NCBI RefSeq assembly: GCF_000340215.1
Contig: NW_006921538.1
Coordinates: forward strand, 1,302,001 to 1,366,000
DNA: 64,000 nt
Source of the DNA: Pseudocercospora fijiensis CIRAD86
Taxonomy: Eukaryota > Ascomycota > Dothideomycetes > Mycosphaerellales > Mycosphaerellaceae
Reading direction: 5' to 3'
The translations under genes were made by a program, and so were the position numbers. Shown piece after piece: positions 19,839 through 33,867 of this stretch. The first letter of the stretch is position 1, and each line of letters begins with the position of its first letter. The notes beneath the pieces are model-generated. The model did no database searches and had not been told where the DNA came from. It saw only the letters and a program-made list of their open reading frames with translations.

Positions 19839-22800
19839 TGTATATCAGCAACTCGCGCTGATTGGCTCGACCCACTTTTACCCCAGTCCTACCCCCCACT
19901 TCGAGTTGCTAGTAGCTCCCCTAATAAATTTAGTTAAAATGTACTTTAAATTTAAAAGGGCTTTAGGAATTTAGTAATTTCAACCAAGGTCGCTAGCGAT
20001 AACTAAATAAAGCTAAAGTTAACGTATAGTATAGCCGTTACGCTAAATTCAAAGTATATCTACTTACTCTTACCCTTACTATCTATTGCTACTATATCTA
20101 CCGCTACTATATCTACTACCGCTGCCGCTACTAAAGGTCCTACTATTAAACACTCGTTGCCGTTCTTCTAATAGAAATCGGCGGTCTCTAATAAAGGTAG
20201 AAGCTTCCTTATAACTAAGTTGTAATATATTAATTAGCGTATATTGTCGTAAGTCTAATAGCTACAATATAGGTGTATTAGCGGCGGCTATAGAGTAACG
20301 AAGACCGCTTAGTATAGCAGGCGTATATAGAAGTCGCTATTAGTAAAGGACGTAGCGCATAACGTCTATTAAACTGCCGTCGTTTAAAGAAGATATACTA
20401 TATTAGAAGGTGCCGTCGCCTATAGCGTATATATTATAAAGTACCGAGTTAGTAACCTATATAGGTTCAAATTGTAACGAGGAAGGCGGCTAGAAGGACA
20501 GCGGAGGAGGTTAGTAACTATATCTATACTAATTAGTATAAAGGTTAGTCGCCGTATACTCTAGCGCGCGTTAAGTGCCCTCGCCTAGCGCAAATAGGTC
20601 CCTTACCTACCGCGGCTGTTATATTTAATAAGGTTGTTATCGCAGGTACTGTCGCTAGTAGTAGTAGATTAACAGTAAGGCGTCGACGCCTATTTCGACC
20701 TACGCCTATTAGATAGCAAATAACGTACTATTATTATATCGCTATTAATATTGCTAGAGCTATTATAATAGCTCTACCGCCGCCGATAGTCGTATATATT
20801 CGGCCTAATACTATATAGCAATATTAGTCTAATAGGCGTATAACAAGTTAGCCAGAATAACCGCCTCTACCTACTTCGCCTTCTAATAATAGTTATATAT
20901 AATATTCTTAAGTATACTACGTAATAGAAGATAGCGGTCCTTCGTAATAGTGCGAAGAGTGTCGACCTTACCGTCCTTATCTTCTTCTAGTAGATTCTCG
21001 TTAATAAGCTATTCTAAGTGTATCTTAGTAGAATTAATATCGCTATTAAAGCCCTTAGAGTCGAAGAAACGGTCCACACAGCAATCCACCTGTTTAGTAC
21101 TTATTCTATTGCCTTTAATCTCTTAATTATACTAGATATACCGACATAGTTAGTAATACTGCTTCTAGAAGTAATACTAGCATATATTAGGGATGTAGTT
21201 GTCGATCTATAGTTAATATCCCAACCAGTTCAGAAGGCCGTTGTCTGTACGCTTTTAAGCTAATCGATATTGCTTAGCAATAAGGCTTTATAGACAGTAT
21301 AGCAATTCGTTAAACCGCTTATAGTTACCCTAAAGGCGACTAAACAGATAGAGTATATTGTCCTCAGCAGAGGCCTTTATTGCGTTATTATGCTACTTCT
21401 TATCGATGTCTAACGAGTATATAAGGCAACCGGAGAGTAAGAAGTTGGCTTTAATAGTCGTAATGCCGCTCTTGAAATCCGAGTAGTAGCCTTCGACTAG
21501 CGAAGTTATACGTGTCCAAGCAAGAACGGTTAGCAACGATCGGTTAGAAGAGGACAGAGGGTAGCTATTATATAGTACTTACGCGTATAAGCAGGGGGTT
21601 GTTCCTCCGCTCGTAGGTAGTCTATATCTAGGCGTGCTTAACTAACTATTCTCGTATTATATAATTATATAGGTTGTCGTTCTTGCCGCAAGGCAAGGCA
21701 TTAAAAGCAGCCTATATTCCAACCTCTACCTCCTACTTAGACTCTGCGTATAGCATAACCTATACTAGCTTCTTATAGACCTTCCGATAGGGGCCTTTAA
21801 GTAGAAACTTGCGGCGAATAGTCTGTAATAAGTGCCGTATACAAAGATAGGTATACGCCTATAGAAAGATGTCTTTAATAGCCTATTATTTAGATGCTAA
21901 GTTATTACTAATAGACTATTATAATTGCTAGCCGCTAGGCTCGCTATAACGACCCTAAGAAGACAGGTGTCTAAGTGCCTGTACGTAGACAATACTGTAC
22001 TTGCTTTCTAGCAAAGCGTATACTATAGGCCGCTATTTAATATTATTGTCGTATACTAAGATATTAAACAACTTCTAATCGAGCTAGTTAACTTCGTATA
22101 TATCGTCTAGCAGTATTAATTTGCTATACTTTATTAGTAGCTAAATGCCCTCTTCCGAAGCCTATATAAAGCCCCTTCTAATACTATCTTTAGTATAGAC
22201 ACTAAACTCCTTAAAGTATAGGTTGTTATCGTTTGTAGTCTTCGTAATTCCCTTTAATTAAAGCTCTATATTGCCTCTCTCTTCTGGAGTTATAAAGCGC
22301 TTATTACGGTTATAATAAGGCGACTATTTAGCGGCATTATATATAGTAGTAATATCGAGATAAGACACGCCGAGATTGTTACTATATTGCCCCTATAAGG
22401 CGTCGAAGGTTCTTCTAGCTTATAGCGAGTAATCGATTTGCTTCTTAACCTTATCTCTAATATGCTGGTGTACCTTGCGGCTATTAAGGTAGTCGAGTAT
22501 ATATATATATACTCCGTTATAGTAGTATAGCGACGAATACTAACTCTTCTAGTAGCGTTATTATTATAGTATTTAACCTTAGTAACGAAGCCTATTCTGT
22601 ACTCCTTCTTGAGCGGTTTGGATATACGCCTATCCTTAATACCTACTGCTTCCTTGTTTAGCTTATTAAGGCGCTACTTTTCTATATAATAGAAGTAGGA
22701 CTTCTTATAGTATAGCCCTATCTCTATATTAGGCGTTATTGTAGACAGCTTCTTAATAGATTTCCGGATGTATTAATTGCTATATAGTCTCTATATTAAT

Positions 22801-23072
22801 TTCTAACCCTTAGTATCTGTTTTAATATCTTCTATAAGGTTAAACACTCGTTGTCGAAGCCGCTAAAGGGCACCGACGTCGTTAGGCGTAGATAGGTCTA
22901 TTATATAGTATAGTAGTTATTAGAAGAGGTTATATAGAAAGGAATTTAGGATTAGCGGAGATTGTAGGAATGCTAAGAGTACGATTTGTATTAGGTTTAG
23001 CGGGGCTTGGTATAGTTAGAGTTGCTAGCAACTCTATATGCCCCGTGCCACCCCTGCAGTTGCTAATATACA
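19839..23072 (-). mobile_element. RIP-degraded Mutator-like (MULE) DNA transposon
   Basis: This 3.2-kb TpA-rich block ends in an inverted pair: TGTATATCAGCAACT at 19839-19853 and the complement of TGTATATTAGCAACT at 23058-23072 (14 of 15 match); a further GAGTTGCTAG motif lies just inside both ends. Minus-strand translation, ignoring TAG/TAA codons that look like mutated CAG/CAA, gives transposase-like sequence. KLILLDDIYEV and RPIVYALLESK are followed by AIKDIF and YLCIRHLLQTIRRKF (about 21,830-22,130). This resembles the MULE DDE domain, with its A-I--F-A---C--H pattern. SYLDITTIYNAAK lies near 22,350. The element is dead: many stops. I could not confirm a target-site duplication. Confidence 0.6.
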
Positions 23073-23370
23073 CAGTACCCTATTATTGCTTCTTTGCCTT
23101 ACACTAACGTGTACGTGAGCTACAGAATTTACACATAGCGTAACAAACAGAGCTAATAAGAGTCATGCTTTGGCAAAACGTAGTATCAACAACACCTCCA
23201 CAACGTCGAATCAGTGTTAATCGCACACAGTGGCTGTTAAAAGCAGATGATTCAAACGCGTCGCGCTGCTGCGTGCGCATGATTGCACCACAAGTCTTTC
23301 CTTAAGAGCCACTGCAATCAGCCTGAGCTTCGCGTTCTAAGCCTGGTGTTCAACATCTTGCTGAAAACGA

Positions 23371-24055
23371 CTATGCTAGCAGCGCGGTAGCAGAGCGAAG
23401 TATCAAGTAGCACCGCAGAGATGATGAGAGGCAACGGAAGATCCTCGAAATAGCTGACAGGATTGGCATCTTTTGATTCCATTCCAATGCAGGAATTCCT
23501 GCTTCTCGAAGTGTGTGAAGCTGTGAATGCTCGTCGTCCGTCCAAGGTCGGCGACCACGGTTCTCGTTCTCATCTCTGACCAATGTCGACTTCTTGTGGC
23601 GTGAAGACAGAGTGGACGGCTGGCGGGTGGGGAACGCTTTCGCGATCTGGCACCAGGTCATGTTGCTCACAGCCTTAAGCTGAAGGAGTTTCCGATCATC
23701 TTCTTTGCTCCACTTTCGATGGATGATCGCGCTCTGGCGTGGAAAGACATCAGGTAAATTGGTTTGCGGAATCGCTCGTTTAAAGCCTTGATAGTCCGAT
23801 CTCCCAATTCCAGAGATATATCCTTCCACGCATGACCCCGAGACTTCAGACGGAGTAGCTTTTCATCCTCACTTGTGGACCAAAGCTGGTATCTAGCAGA
23901 GGGTGCCAAGCCGAGTGAGGATCGCCTTTGAGTCACACTTCCAATCGAAGGCCTTCAAGGCTCCGTGAGATATCAGCTGGCGTGCAGCCAGCTTTCCACA
24001 AGCTTATCAAAAGTCTATCGTCTTCAGGAGTTCACGGTGCATTGCTATTAGCAAG
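23371..24055 (-). pseudogene. Broken MYB/SANT-repeat gene
   Basis: Minus-strand sequence contains at least three MYB/SANT-like repeats: TPEDDRLLISLWKAG, QLWSTSEDEKLLRLKSRGHAW and HRKWSKEDDRKLLQLK, then RRPWTDDEHSQL. The frame is broken twice. A TGA at 24032-24034 sits where the first repeat's Trp codon (TGG) would be expected, and a frameshift near 23760-23790 separates the second and third repeats, with no plausible intron there. Repeat spacing matches the intact MYB gene at 18681-19670, so the two belong to one family, but they are not recent copies of each other. An unrecognised splice pattern is possible; decay is more likely. Confidence 0.6.
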
Positions 24056-24412
24056 GTTCCGCACGAGGGGCGGTGTTATATTAATTTCGTGGTCGCAAGT
24101 CAAGGTGCCGCGAAGAGCGCGTGTATCTGTTGAGCTTTGCGCATTGGGGTCCGCCGAAAAGTTCGTGCCTGAATTTCGAGGCACACAGAAAGCCCCACGT
24201 CAAGCGATCGAGGATTTTGGCTTCTCAAGACTCACAGTCACCGACGCACAGCACAGCACAGCACCGCACCCGATCACTCGACTTTCCGCATCCACCCACA
24301 GAGCCATTCCTTGCGGCCTAACGACAACAGTACATCGAACGCATACTCTCGCATCAGCACGATTTGACCGAGTCACGCGCGCCAAGAGCACACGAATCCG
24401 CTCGCGCCCAGC

Positions 24413-26048
24413 ATGGCGACCAACGGCGATTATCCGCCCTCTGAAGAAGACACTCCGCCGCAGTCACCTACACTCCAAGCACAGGACGAACAGTCAGAAG
24501 CACGACCGAAAGGCCCTGCAGCAGCGCCTAGATCTGCTCTGAAGAAGGCCAACAATGCAGCAGCGGCCGCGGCATCAAGACCGCCACTCCCAGAGCAGCC
24601 AGACCCCAAAGACCTCGATGTGGCATCGCTTACACCGCTCTCGCCCGAAATCATTGCCCGCCAAGCGACTATCAACATCGGTACCATTGGCCATGTCGCT
24701 CACGGAAAGAGTACGGTCGTGAAGGCGATATCAGGCGTGCAGACCGTGCGATTCAAGAATGAACTCGAGCGAAACATCACCATCAAGCTTGGTTATGCCA
24801 ATGCCAAGATCTACAAGTGCGACAGCGAAGAGTGCCCTCGCCCTACATGCTATAGGAGTTTCAAGAGTGAAAAGGAGGTTGACCCGCCTTGCGAGCGACC
24901 TGGTTGCACCGGTACATACCGACTATTCAGACATGTTTCGTAAGTAATCGTTCTGCCTTGCCTTGCAGCGGTAGCATCGCCATGCGTGCCCTTGCTACGC
25001 CGCTCTCAAATTACTGACTTTTTCCAGGTTCGTTGACTGTCCCGGACACGACATTCTCATGAGCACTATGCTGTCAGGTGCAGCGGTCATGGACGCCGCA
25101 TTGCTTTTGATCGCAGGCAACGAGACCTGCCCGCAGCCGCAGACCTCGGAGCATCTCGCAGCTATCGAGATCATGAAACTTCAGCACATAATCATTCTTC
25201 AGAACAAGGTCGACCTCATGCGAGAAGAAGCTGCCGCACAGCATTACGAGTCAATTCGCAAATTCATTCGTGGCACAGTCGCCGATGACTCGCCTATCAT
25301 CCCCATTTCCGCGCAGCTGAAATTCAACATCGACGCTATCAACGAGATGTTGGTCACCAAAATTCCCGTGCCTGTACGCAACTTCCAGGACGACCCTCAT
25401 ATGATCATTATCAGATCATTCGATGTCAACAAGCCCGGTTCTGAGATCGATGAGCTCCAAGGTGGTGTTGCGGGAGGCTCCATCCTGACTGGCATCCTAA
25501 AGCTTGGCGACGAGATCGAAATCAGACCCGGTATCGTGTCAAAAGACGAGCAAGGCAAGATTCAGTGCAAGCCAATCTACTCACGGGTCATCTCTCTATT
25601 CGCCGAGAACAACAGCCTCAAGTTTGCTGTGCCAGGTGGTCTCATTGGTGTCGGAACTCGCATAGATCCAACTCTCTGCCGTGCCGACCGTTTGGTGGGC
25701 CATGTCCTGGGCCTCCGAGGCAAGCTTCCAGAAATCTACGTGGAAATCGAAGTGAATTACTTCCTCCTTCGACGCCTGCTGGGTGTGAAGACGGCAGATG
25801 GCAAGCAGGCCAAGGTCGCTAAACTCACCAAGAACGAGGTACTCATGGTCAATATTGGATCGACCGCGACTGGAGCCAAGGTTGTCGCTGTGAAATCGGA
25901 TGTGGCTAAGCTGCAACTTACCTCCCCTGCCTGCACGGCGATCAACGAGAAGGTGGCTCTGAGTCGACGCATCGAGAAGCATTGGCGATTGATCGGTTGG
26001 GCTACAATCCTCAACGGAGATACGATTGATCCCCAGAAGCCGGAGTGA
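24413..26048 (+). CDS. GCD11: Eukaryotic translation initiation factor 2 subunit gamma
   Basis: Two exons (24413-24939 and 25028-26048, an 88-bp intron with GTAAGT donor and CCAG acceptor) encode 515 residues. It is the GTP-binding core of eIF2, which with alpha and beta carries initiator Met-tRNA to the 40S ribosome. The G1 loop GHVAHGKST is at residues 93-101, and a Cys-rich zinc-ribbon-like insert ([19 protein letters not shown]) at about 135-172. G3 DCPGH lies just after the splice junction and G4 is NKVD. Domains II and III follow ([20 protein letters not shown]; ending [13 protein letters not shown]). The first 70 residues are a Pro/Ala-rich extension, common in fungal orthologues. The gene is intact although it sits 350 bp from a pseudogene and 1.2 kb from a retrotransposon. 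Confidence 0.97.
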
Positions 26049-27253
26049 AAGCGCAATAGTTTGGTTGGCGGTGATCTCGGCGCAGAGGCGTTTAGCAGTT
26101 TCTACATGGAAGGTGCAGGGTCCAGCGGCCAGTCGCTGAAATGAATGCATGCAGAGGATAGATGCGGGTATGCATTGACGACTGCATAGGAAATGTGAGC
26201 GTTGTTGGCACAGCTGTAGCTAGAAGCAGCGGCTTAGCATGGCGTTCAAAATAAGGAAAGCATTACATGACCAAGTTTCGACCCAAGATGAGCGTGCCGT
26301 AAAACTTCGACCCAGGAGGCTAAAGAAGCTGCTGCAGTCTGGCGATGAGAGGTGCAATCGTCAACTTGAGCAAAGTATGTGGACTGCTTGCTAATGACGA
26401 AGACCGACTTATTGAGGCAAGAAATAATGGTGAAGCGCAAATATGCTCGATGGCGCAGTCCCAGACATCTGCAAAAGGAGGAGGACTCCGGAATCAATGG
26501 GTTGCTAGAGGCGTGAAAACTACCTAGAGTATCAGACAATTGATTGCAGGCAGCATCAGTATCAATATTTGCGTGAGCGTCACTGGCCTTCTCATCACTT
26601 ATCTAGCGTTGGTTTTGTGAGACTGTAACCTTGGTAAAGCTTTGGCCCATCTCGGTCTTACTTCGCTAACGACAGATAGCTAACCCGATTCGAATCTTGC
26701 GGTATCAAGATGGGTTGGTAGGCGTGCGTATTGAGAAGGTCTATGTGTATATGCCCTGTCTCGTGTCTTGGCAGGTTGAACACGTCACCTCTATGTCCGT
26801 AGACAACATCCCTTTCCTGACAGGCGCGGTCATCAAATGATTATCACTGTTCGCGAACATCTCTGTGTGATTCGACTTTGCGACTCTGATATGGACCGGA
26901 TCCAGCGCCGGTCGGCACAATCCTGGACACGGAAGTGCTGGAAGAGGCCGAATGCCTGGTCTTGGTGTAATTAAACAAGACAGCGGCGCGCCGCGCGCAA
27001 TGATCACACCCTCGTCTGCAAACAACAATGCAGTCTTACATTATGCAGTTATGCAGACTACTCGAACATCTTGCTCCGTAGTAGTAATAAGCACGCACAC
27101 GACTTCTCCGGATACAGAGTATGCCGAGCGATGAAACAAACGAGAGGACGACAAGTGAAGTCAGCAGAATCATGGCAGTCGACGGCGGAAACGAAAATTA
27201 ATTAATAATAACTGTAACCCTCCATCGCCTGGCCCGCCCCTGCAGCTCTCAGA
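26049..27253. other. Intergenic region between eIF2-gamma and copia element
   Basis: No gene is supported. It contains the eIF2-gamma 3' UTR. A GATTCGAATC motif near 26690 resembles a tRNA B box, but no tRNA fold accompanies it. The last 5 bases (TCAGA, 27249-27253) are the left target-site duplication of the copia element. Confidence 0.4.
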
Positions 27254-27435
27254 TGTTGTGAATCGTGCTAAGGATGCAACTAATCATCGGATTGACAACT
27301 ATGTAACTATATAAAGAAGAATTAGGAGCCTGCTATAGAAACTGCAGTTAATATACCTATTGTGTGTCCTTCCTCTTAGCACAGGTTAGCTAATAGTATT
27401 AGCTAACTAGCATATTACCTAACTAAACTATAACA
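27254..27435 (-). repeat. Left (3') LTR of copia element
   Basis: 182 bp, beginning TGTTGTG and ending ATAACA. It differs from the right LTR at about 18 positions, all transitions. The outer (left) half keeps G/C bases while the inner half is mutated. Confidence 0.93.
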
Positions 27436-30400
27436 CTCCCCCTTAGGTAGAGATAATATGCTATTTAGATTAGACACTTTAAATCTAGGCTTAGAGCTTC
27501 ACTTTATCTTCTAACTGCCTTTAGATATTAGACTATATCTGCTTTATATACAGCTTTATATACTATACTACTTATACGTACTTATATTACATTGTTTGCT
27601 AATTAGTTTGCTTTAGAGTGATGTCCTTAGTCGTAATTATAGGGTTAGCAGGCGCCTATAAAAGATACTTAAACTTAACTAGACAACTTGAACTTTTACA
27701 ATCTACTCTTTAGTAATCCCCTAAGTACTAGCAGCCTCTACTAGACTTCAAATTCTTACTAAGACCTTTTAAGTCTAATAGCTAGCCGAGACTTCATTAT
27801 AGCGATAATTCTTTACCCTAGCCTAGGGAGTATAGCGAGTAGTATAGGTAGTAGTAGCAGCGGCGGCGGTAGTAATAATCTAAATAAGAATCGGCACCCT
27901 TCGCGTTATAATAAGCTCTAGCTTATAGAGACTAGTAAGTATTGCTATTAGAGTTTCCCCTTTTCTAACAATTTGCTAACTAGGCGTAGTCCTTAAGGAA
28001 GTTTAGTTAACTGTCGCGATTCTCTAGAGAATTATCTAGTGCTTAACTAATATTAGTCCGGAGCAGACTCCGCCTTAGCTACGCAACGTTAATGTTAGGC
28101 ATTTCATTACGAGCTAGGATAATGCTCGGCTGTTTCTAAGTGTACCTCCGCGTCTACGTAAGGCGGCTAAGGCATTCAATTTAGGCTTAAAATCGAATAT
28201 TAACTACTTGCCTGCCGCGCTTGTGTATACGGCTGCTACTAGACGCGTATATACTAGTAATAGCTAGTGCGGTCCTTATAAGCAGTTAAAGGGTCCGTAC
28301 TTAGAGTATATAACTCTAAGTTATCGAATTAACGGTTAGGATATCGCTTTCCTAAAGGGCGCTTATACTAACTATACTAGCCTAAATTATTATAGTTAAT
28401 GCGAGTTCTCTAGTAAGTTGAATCTAGTCTTGTGTATTTTTGAAGCAAAAACACTAATTCTTTTGTTAGGTTACGTCTCTCGGCTACGCTCTAATACGAA
28501 TCGTTAGACGCCTATAGCGCCTCTACCGCCTCGTAATCCGGGGAGTAGAGCAGGCACTAATTAGCGTCGTCTATACGTGCTAGTCCCGTCTAGCATCGAT
28601 TAGAGTACTCCTTAGGGCGCCTAGGCAGTAGCAAATTTGCTGCTACAGCAGGCAAATGCTTATACCTAGGCTACTGCTTAGGGACGTAGTCGTAGTCTAG
28701 GTTCTAGGTTGTCTACTAGTCCTAGCTCGACGCGTGATTCTAGTAGTCCTTAGAGGGGTTTCTCTAATTACGAAGACAGTAATACTAAGATAGGTAGCTG
28801 ATTATAGAGATTCGGTTTTTTTTCTAGCAGACAGAGAGCTATAATACATGTTTTCGATTTTGAAACGGGCCAGGTAGTCCAGATTGGTAAAAGCCTTATA
28901 GCATTAGAGAGTTTCTAACTCTTAAGGGCTAGGGTATTTCTTCCTACTTAGTCTTAATGTTGTTATAAAAGAAATTTTGCAGCTTAGACTACATAATATA
29001 GCTAGGCTGTTTCTAGGAATTAGAATGAAATTCAATAAGCATATAAAGCTTGTTTTCTAATCCTATAAATAAGATTTTTCTTTCTAAAGGAGTAACTTAG
29101 GAGTTTGTCCTAGAGACGCTATATTATTAGAGAATTTTGTTTAGAGATTTAGGCTTAGTGAAATAGTCCGCTAGCTGTTTGTTAGTAGTAACGAATTCGA
29201 TACTAATCTTTCCCTAGGCATACTGTTCTCTGTAGTAGTAGTTCCTAAGGGAAACGTACCTCGACCTCTTAGAATTTGTATAGTCCTTAATAAGGGAAAT
29301 AGCTAACTAGTTGTCTACCTAGACGTAAATCCTATTAACTTCTTCCCTAGTAAGTAGTTAAAGCTTAGTTATCAAATTTCGGAGCTAGCAGATTTCTCTA
29401 TATACTTCTATTAGAGCAATATACTCTACTTTAGTACTAGAGAGTACGACTTCCTTCTAGAGCTATAATCTCTATATAATTAGAGTGTTGTTAAGAAGTA
29501 TAAGGGCGCCTAATATTGATCTTGATAATAAAGGGTTACTAGCAAAGTCTACGTTAAAGTATGCCTAAAATTCCAAAGTTTTCTTCTTTCTAAAGATAAG
29601 TCCTTTATCAACTATACTAGCAATATACCTCTAGAGATGTTTAGCAGCTATAACATACTTAGGTCCGGGATTCTAAAGGAACCTAGCAAGGTAATTGACG
29701 GTATAGCTAATGTCTAGTCTAGTTTAGTTAGCTAGAAACTGCATTTCACTAATTATAGTGTTATATAGCTAGTAGTCCTAACGGTTATAGGGGGTTGTAA
29801 GAGGCTCGTAAAGCTTCTTAAGTAGATGCTTTATTGGCTTATACTAGTCTAAGCTATGCTTCTAAAGCTTCTCTTTAGCATAGTATATCTAGGAGATAGT
29901 AAGGTTTCCCTCCTTATCTTCCTTTAGATAAAGGCCTAGAAACAGGTTAGACGTAACAATCTTAATTATATACTTCTTGCGAAGACCTTCAATTAGAGCA
30001 TCGATCTTTGCCTTAGAGGTTCTAAAGATTTAGAAGTTATCTATATAAAGGAGGATAAGAATACTATTACCTTGCTATAGGCAATAGTTACTCTTTGTCC
30101 TACTTAGGCTAAGTTAACGAAGAGTGTCTAAAGCATTATAGTGCTAGAGATTAGCAGCCTACTTAAGGCTATACAATCCTTTTCTAATACGGATAATCTA
30201 CTTTAGAGGGTACTTCTTAAATAGGTGCGCGCCTTCTAGGGGTCTAATAAAAATCTCTTTGTCTAGAGGGGGATTCAAGAAAGCAGTCTCGATATTAACC
30301 TGTCTTCGCTTCTAGTTTTTGTTTACTAAAAGCCTAAGGATAAGTCTAGTAGTAGCTGCTTTTAGTATAGGAGTATAGGTGTTAATATAGTTAAGACCTT

Positions 30401-33400
30401 GCTTCTATATAAAGCCTCTAGCTATCCATCTTGCCTTATATTTGTTAATAGAGCCGTCTAGTAGGTATTTGATCTTAAAAACCCATTTTCCTATTAGAGG
30501 TATTCTGCCTTTTAGCAGGGATTCGGCTAGGATCTACTCGATTGTACTAGACTTTTTAAGAGACCTTATCTCTTTTATAACGGCTTTTCTCTATTTATCC
30601 TAATTAGGCCTTTTTAGGGCTTTAGCTAGGGTTGTTAGGTTAGCTAGCTTCTAAGCATCTTTTGTAGTAGTAGCTATAGTAATCTTAGTAATCTTGCTAT
30701 AGTTATACTTAGCTACGGCTCTACTAGACCTAAGTCGTACTTCGGCTTAAGGAGGGTTTAGCTAAGGTAGGTTAGGAGCCCTCTTTCTTTTGCTAGTAGT
30801 CTTAGGGACTTAGAAGGGAGTAATTAGGGTGTCTTCTAGTTTAGTAGTATCTGTTTCTTAAGTATACTGATTTTTCTTAGGAGCAGCTTCCTACTAGGTA
30901 GCTAGTAGTTCTAGTTAGTGATTTTAGAGTATTAGCTTATTAGCTATAGGTATTAGCTAAGGTAGTGTTCCTTACTTAAGTATACCTTGCTCCCTCTAAG
31001 CTGTAAGGGAGTCTTCCTAATCTTCTTAATTATAAGCCTACTAAGGCTAAGGGATGCTACCTCTAAATGGCTCCCCCTAAGGTTCTAAAGAGTACTAAGG
31101 TGTTTAGTTATTATTAGGGAATAGTGCTAGGATTCCTAACTTAAATAAAAGGTTAGACTAGGTTTCAAGTACCTAAATAGTCTCCTAAGGGACAGCTAGT
31201 CTCAAATACTCCCCCTAAGCTTAAAGGGTACTTAGAAGCTTAGTGAAATTGTCTTTATAGACAAAGTCCTCGTTAAAGGTAACGTATAGAGAGAATCTAA
31301 TATTATACTGCTATACGCTATCCTTCTAGTACGGGTTCTAAAGCAGATAGTTTATTAATGAATTTTCTTAGAATCTAATGAACTAGTAAACGAAAGCTCT
31401 TAGTATAAATTTCTAGGAGTTAAGTCGTTTAACCCCGGATTCGAGGTATTTAAATACCTTATAGCTAAATCGTCTCGTCCTAGATAGGTCAATGTCTATA
31501 CTGCCGATATTCAAGTCTGATTCGAAAGCCTTAAGTGGAACTTCCTTAGTTCTTAAGTTTACTAGTCTGTTAGTTAGGTAAATCGAATGTATTACTGTAA
31601 AGTACTAGTAGTATATTGGTAGGCTAGAGTCAATTATTATTGCTCTTGCCTTAAGCAGAATCGTCTTATTTAACGACTCTGCAATACTATTCTACTCCGG
31701 TATATATAGTACAGATATATCCTATCTAATGCTAACTTCCTCTATAAAATGTACTAGATCGTTGTTAGTAAACTCTCCCCCGCTATTACTAAAGATAATC
31801 TTAGGGATTTTGTTATATTGCCTCTTAATTCTAGCTATCTAGTTAGTTAGCTTATTACCACTTGTTACTTTATCTTTGTTTCGAAGTAACAGACCCTACC
31901 TAAGCCTAGTTTTAGCATTAGTTAGGATTATAATGTACCTATTTCTAAACAGATTAAATAGTTGTACGCTAACAAGGTTAATATAGACTTCGTTAAGGGC
32001 TTTTTCTAGTCTAGTTCTATATTCTCTTAATATAACTCTTTAAGCTCTCGAGAGCTTATAGGTCTTATAGTACTCGAGTTTAGATATATCAACTTCTTCT
32101 AGGCCTAGAATAGCTTCCTTAGTAGCTGTTAGGATCTTGTTGCCGACGTGGCTAAGTCTCTAATACTATCTCAATATATCCGCTCGTAGTCTAGCGATAG
32201 CTAAGGCTAATAGCTGCCCTTTCTAACTCGATTCTAAGTTTGGTTTTAAAGCTAAGCCTAGTATTTTGACTCTAGCATCTTTAAGGGCGAGTACTCCTTA
32301 TACTTCCTCAACCTTTCTAATTAGCTTGCCTTTAAGCATTAAAGTGCCTAAAGGTCTATCTAAGTAAATGCTATATTTCTTCTAAAGACGTTCTACTAAG
32401 ATTAGGTTACAATCTAAGTTCGGGGAGTAGAGGACGTCTATTAGAGTAATCGGGGTTTTCTTTCCTTTATAGGTTAGGAAGATATTAACAGTTCCTAATC
32501 GTAATACACTTAATTTTCCTACTGCTTAGGAGAACTGAACAGGCTTAGTTAGGTGCTTAAGATCGCTGAACTAGCTCTTATTCCCTATAATATGCAGTAA
32601 TATACCTGTATCCTAAACTTTTGTGTTAGCTGTTAGGTTCTTAGAGCTTGCTATAGCTAGTCCCGGCTTTGCAATAGCTCCCCTAATTAGGCCCCTACTA
32701 AGGCCGTCTAGCTAATAGTCTCCCTTATCTTCCGAGTTAGAGGAGGAGTCTAATTTATCTTTGTTATTGTTAATAGCACTACTAGATTTTCCCTTTCCTT
32801 TGCCTTTACCCTTCTTACCTTTATCTTTGTCTTTGCTCTTATCTTTCTTTCCCTAACTAGGTAGTGCTATATTAGGGTGTTGCTTATAGCACTTAGCGTT
32901 AGTGTATTTATACTTGCACTAAGTGCACTAGTCGTTATTATTGCCAATAGCCCCTCTAATAAGCTTTAAGCCGCTAGATAACTGTCTAGGAGGCTTTTCT
33001 CTCCTTAGAGACGTTATTATTGCTTTAAGGGAGGAGTCCTTAGCTTTAGGCTTATTATTGTGCTTCTAGGATCTAAGCTATTCGTAACTAGAAAGGCCCT
33101 AAATAAACAGCATCCTAACAAGTATATTAGGCATCTTAATGTCTAATGACTTTATAGGCGCTTCTATTATTATAACTGAGCTAGCAAATTGTTCTATCGA
33201 TGTTTAGAATCTATTAAACTACTACTGAAAAGATTCGTAGTACTGCTAGGTATTCGGATTAGTAAGGGGCATCCTAATATGCCTAATAAGTTTGATAGTA
33301 TTAAATATGTCTACGGTTACAATAGGCTTATATAGAGCCTTAATGTAGTCGTATATATCCTTAGCTAATTTAGGTGTGTTACCGAAGTCTAGTCTAAGAG

Positions 33401-33867
33401 CAGGGTCGAGTCTAGTAATAAGTATACCTAGGGCTTAGATGTCTTTCTTTTTCTAGTCCCTAAATATATCTCTATACTGCTAATCGGCTGAGTCCCCTAT
33501 AAATATGCTTTTTAGAGGTAGTTTTATTTCATTAGCCTAGTTAAGTCTATAGAATACTATACTAACTAGGTCCTTTTCTAGAAGGGCTGCCTAGAATATA
33601 AGCTTCTAGTCTTAGAAGTTGATCCCCTTCCTAAGAACCTAATTCTCCTTTGCTATCTTTATCTAATTAGTGTCTATCGTTCCTAGCTGCCTTTTAGTAT
33701 AGTGCTAGGTAGGGCTTATAAGGGACACTTGCTAGGTTTTGGTCCGAACTAGAGCTCTTAACTAGGTACCTAATAGGTCTAGATAGCTAGCTCTATTTAG
33801 TAGACTCTAGAAACAGTTCTTTTATAGTTGAACTGGATAGGTAAGCGTATACGCCGGGCTTATAACC

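Noticed and set aside
26680..26705. tRNA B-box-like GATTCGAATC
   Set aside because: No acceptor or D-arm partner sequences could be found around it.
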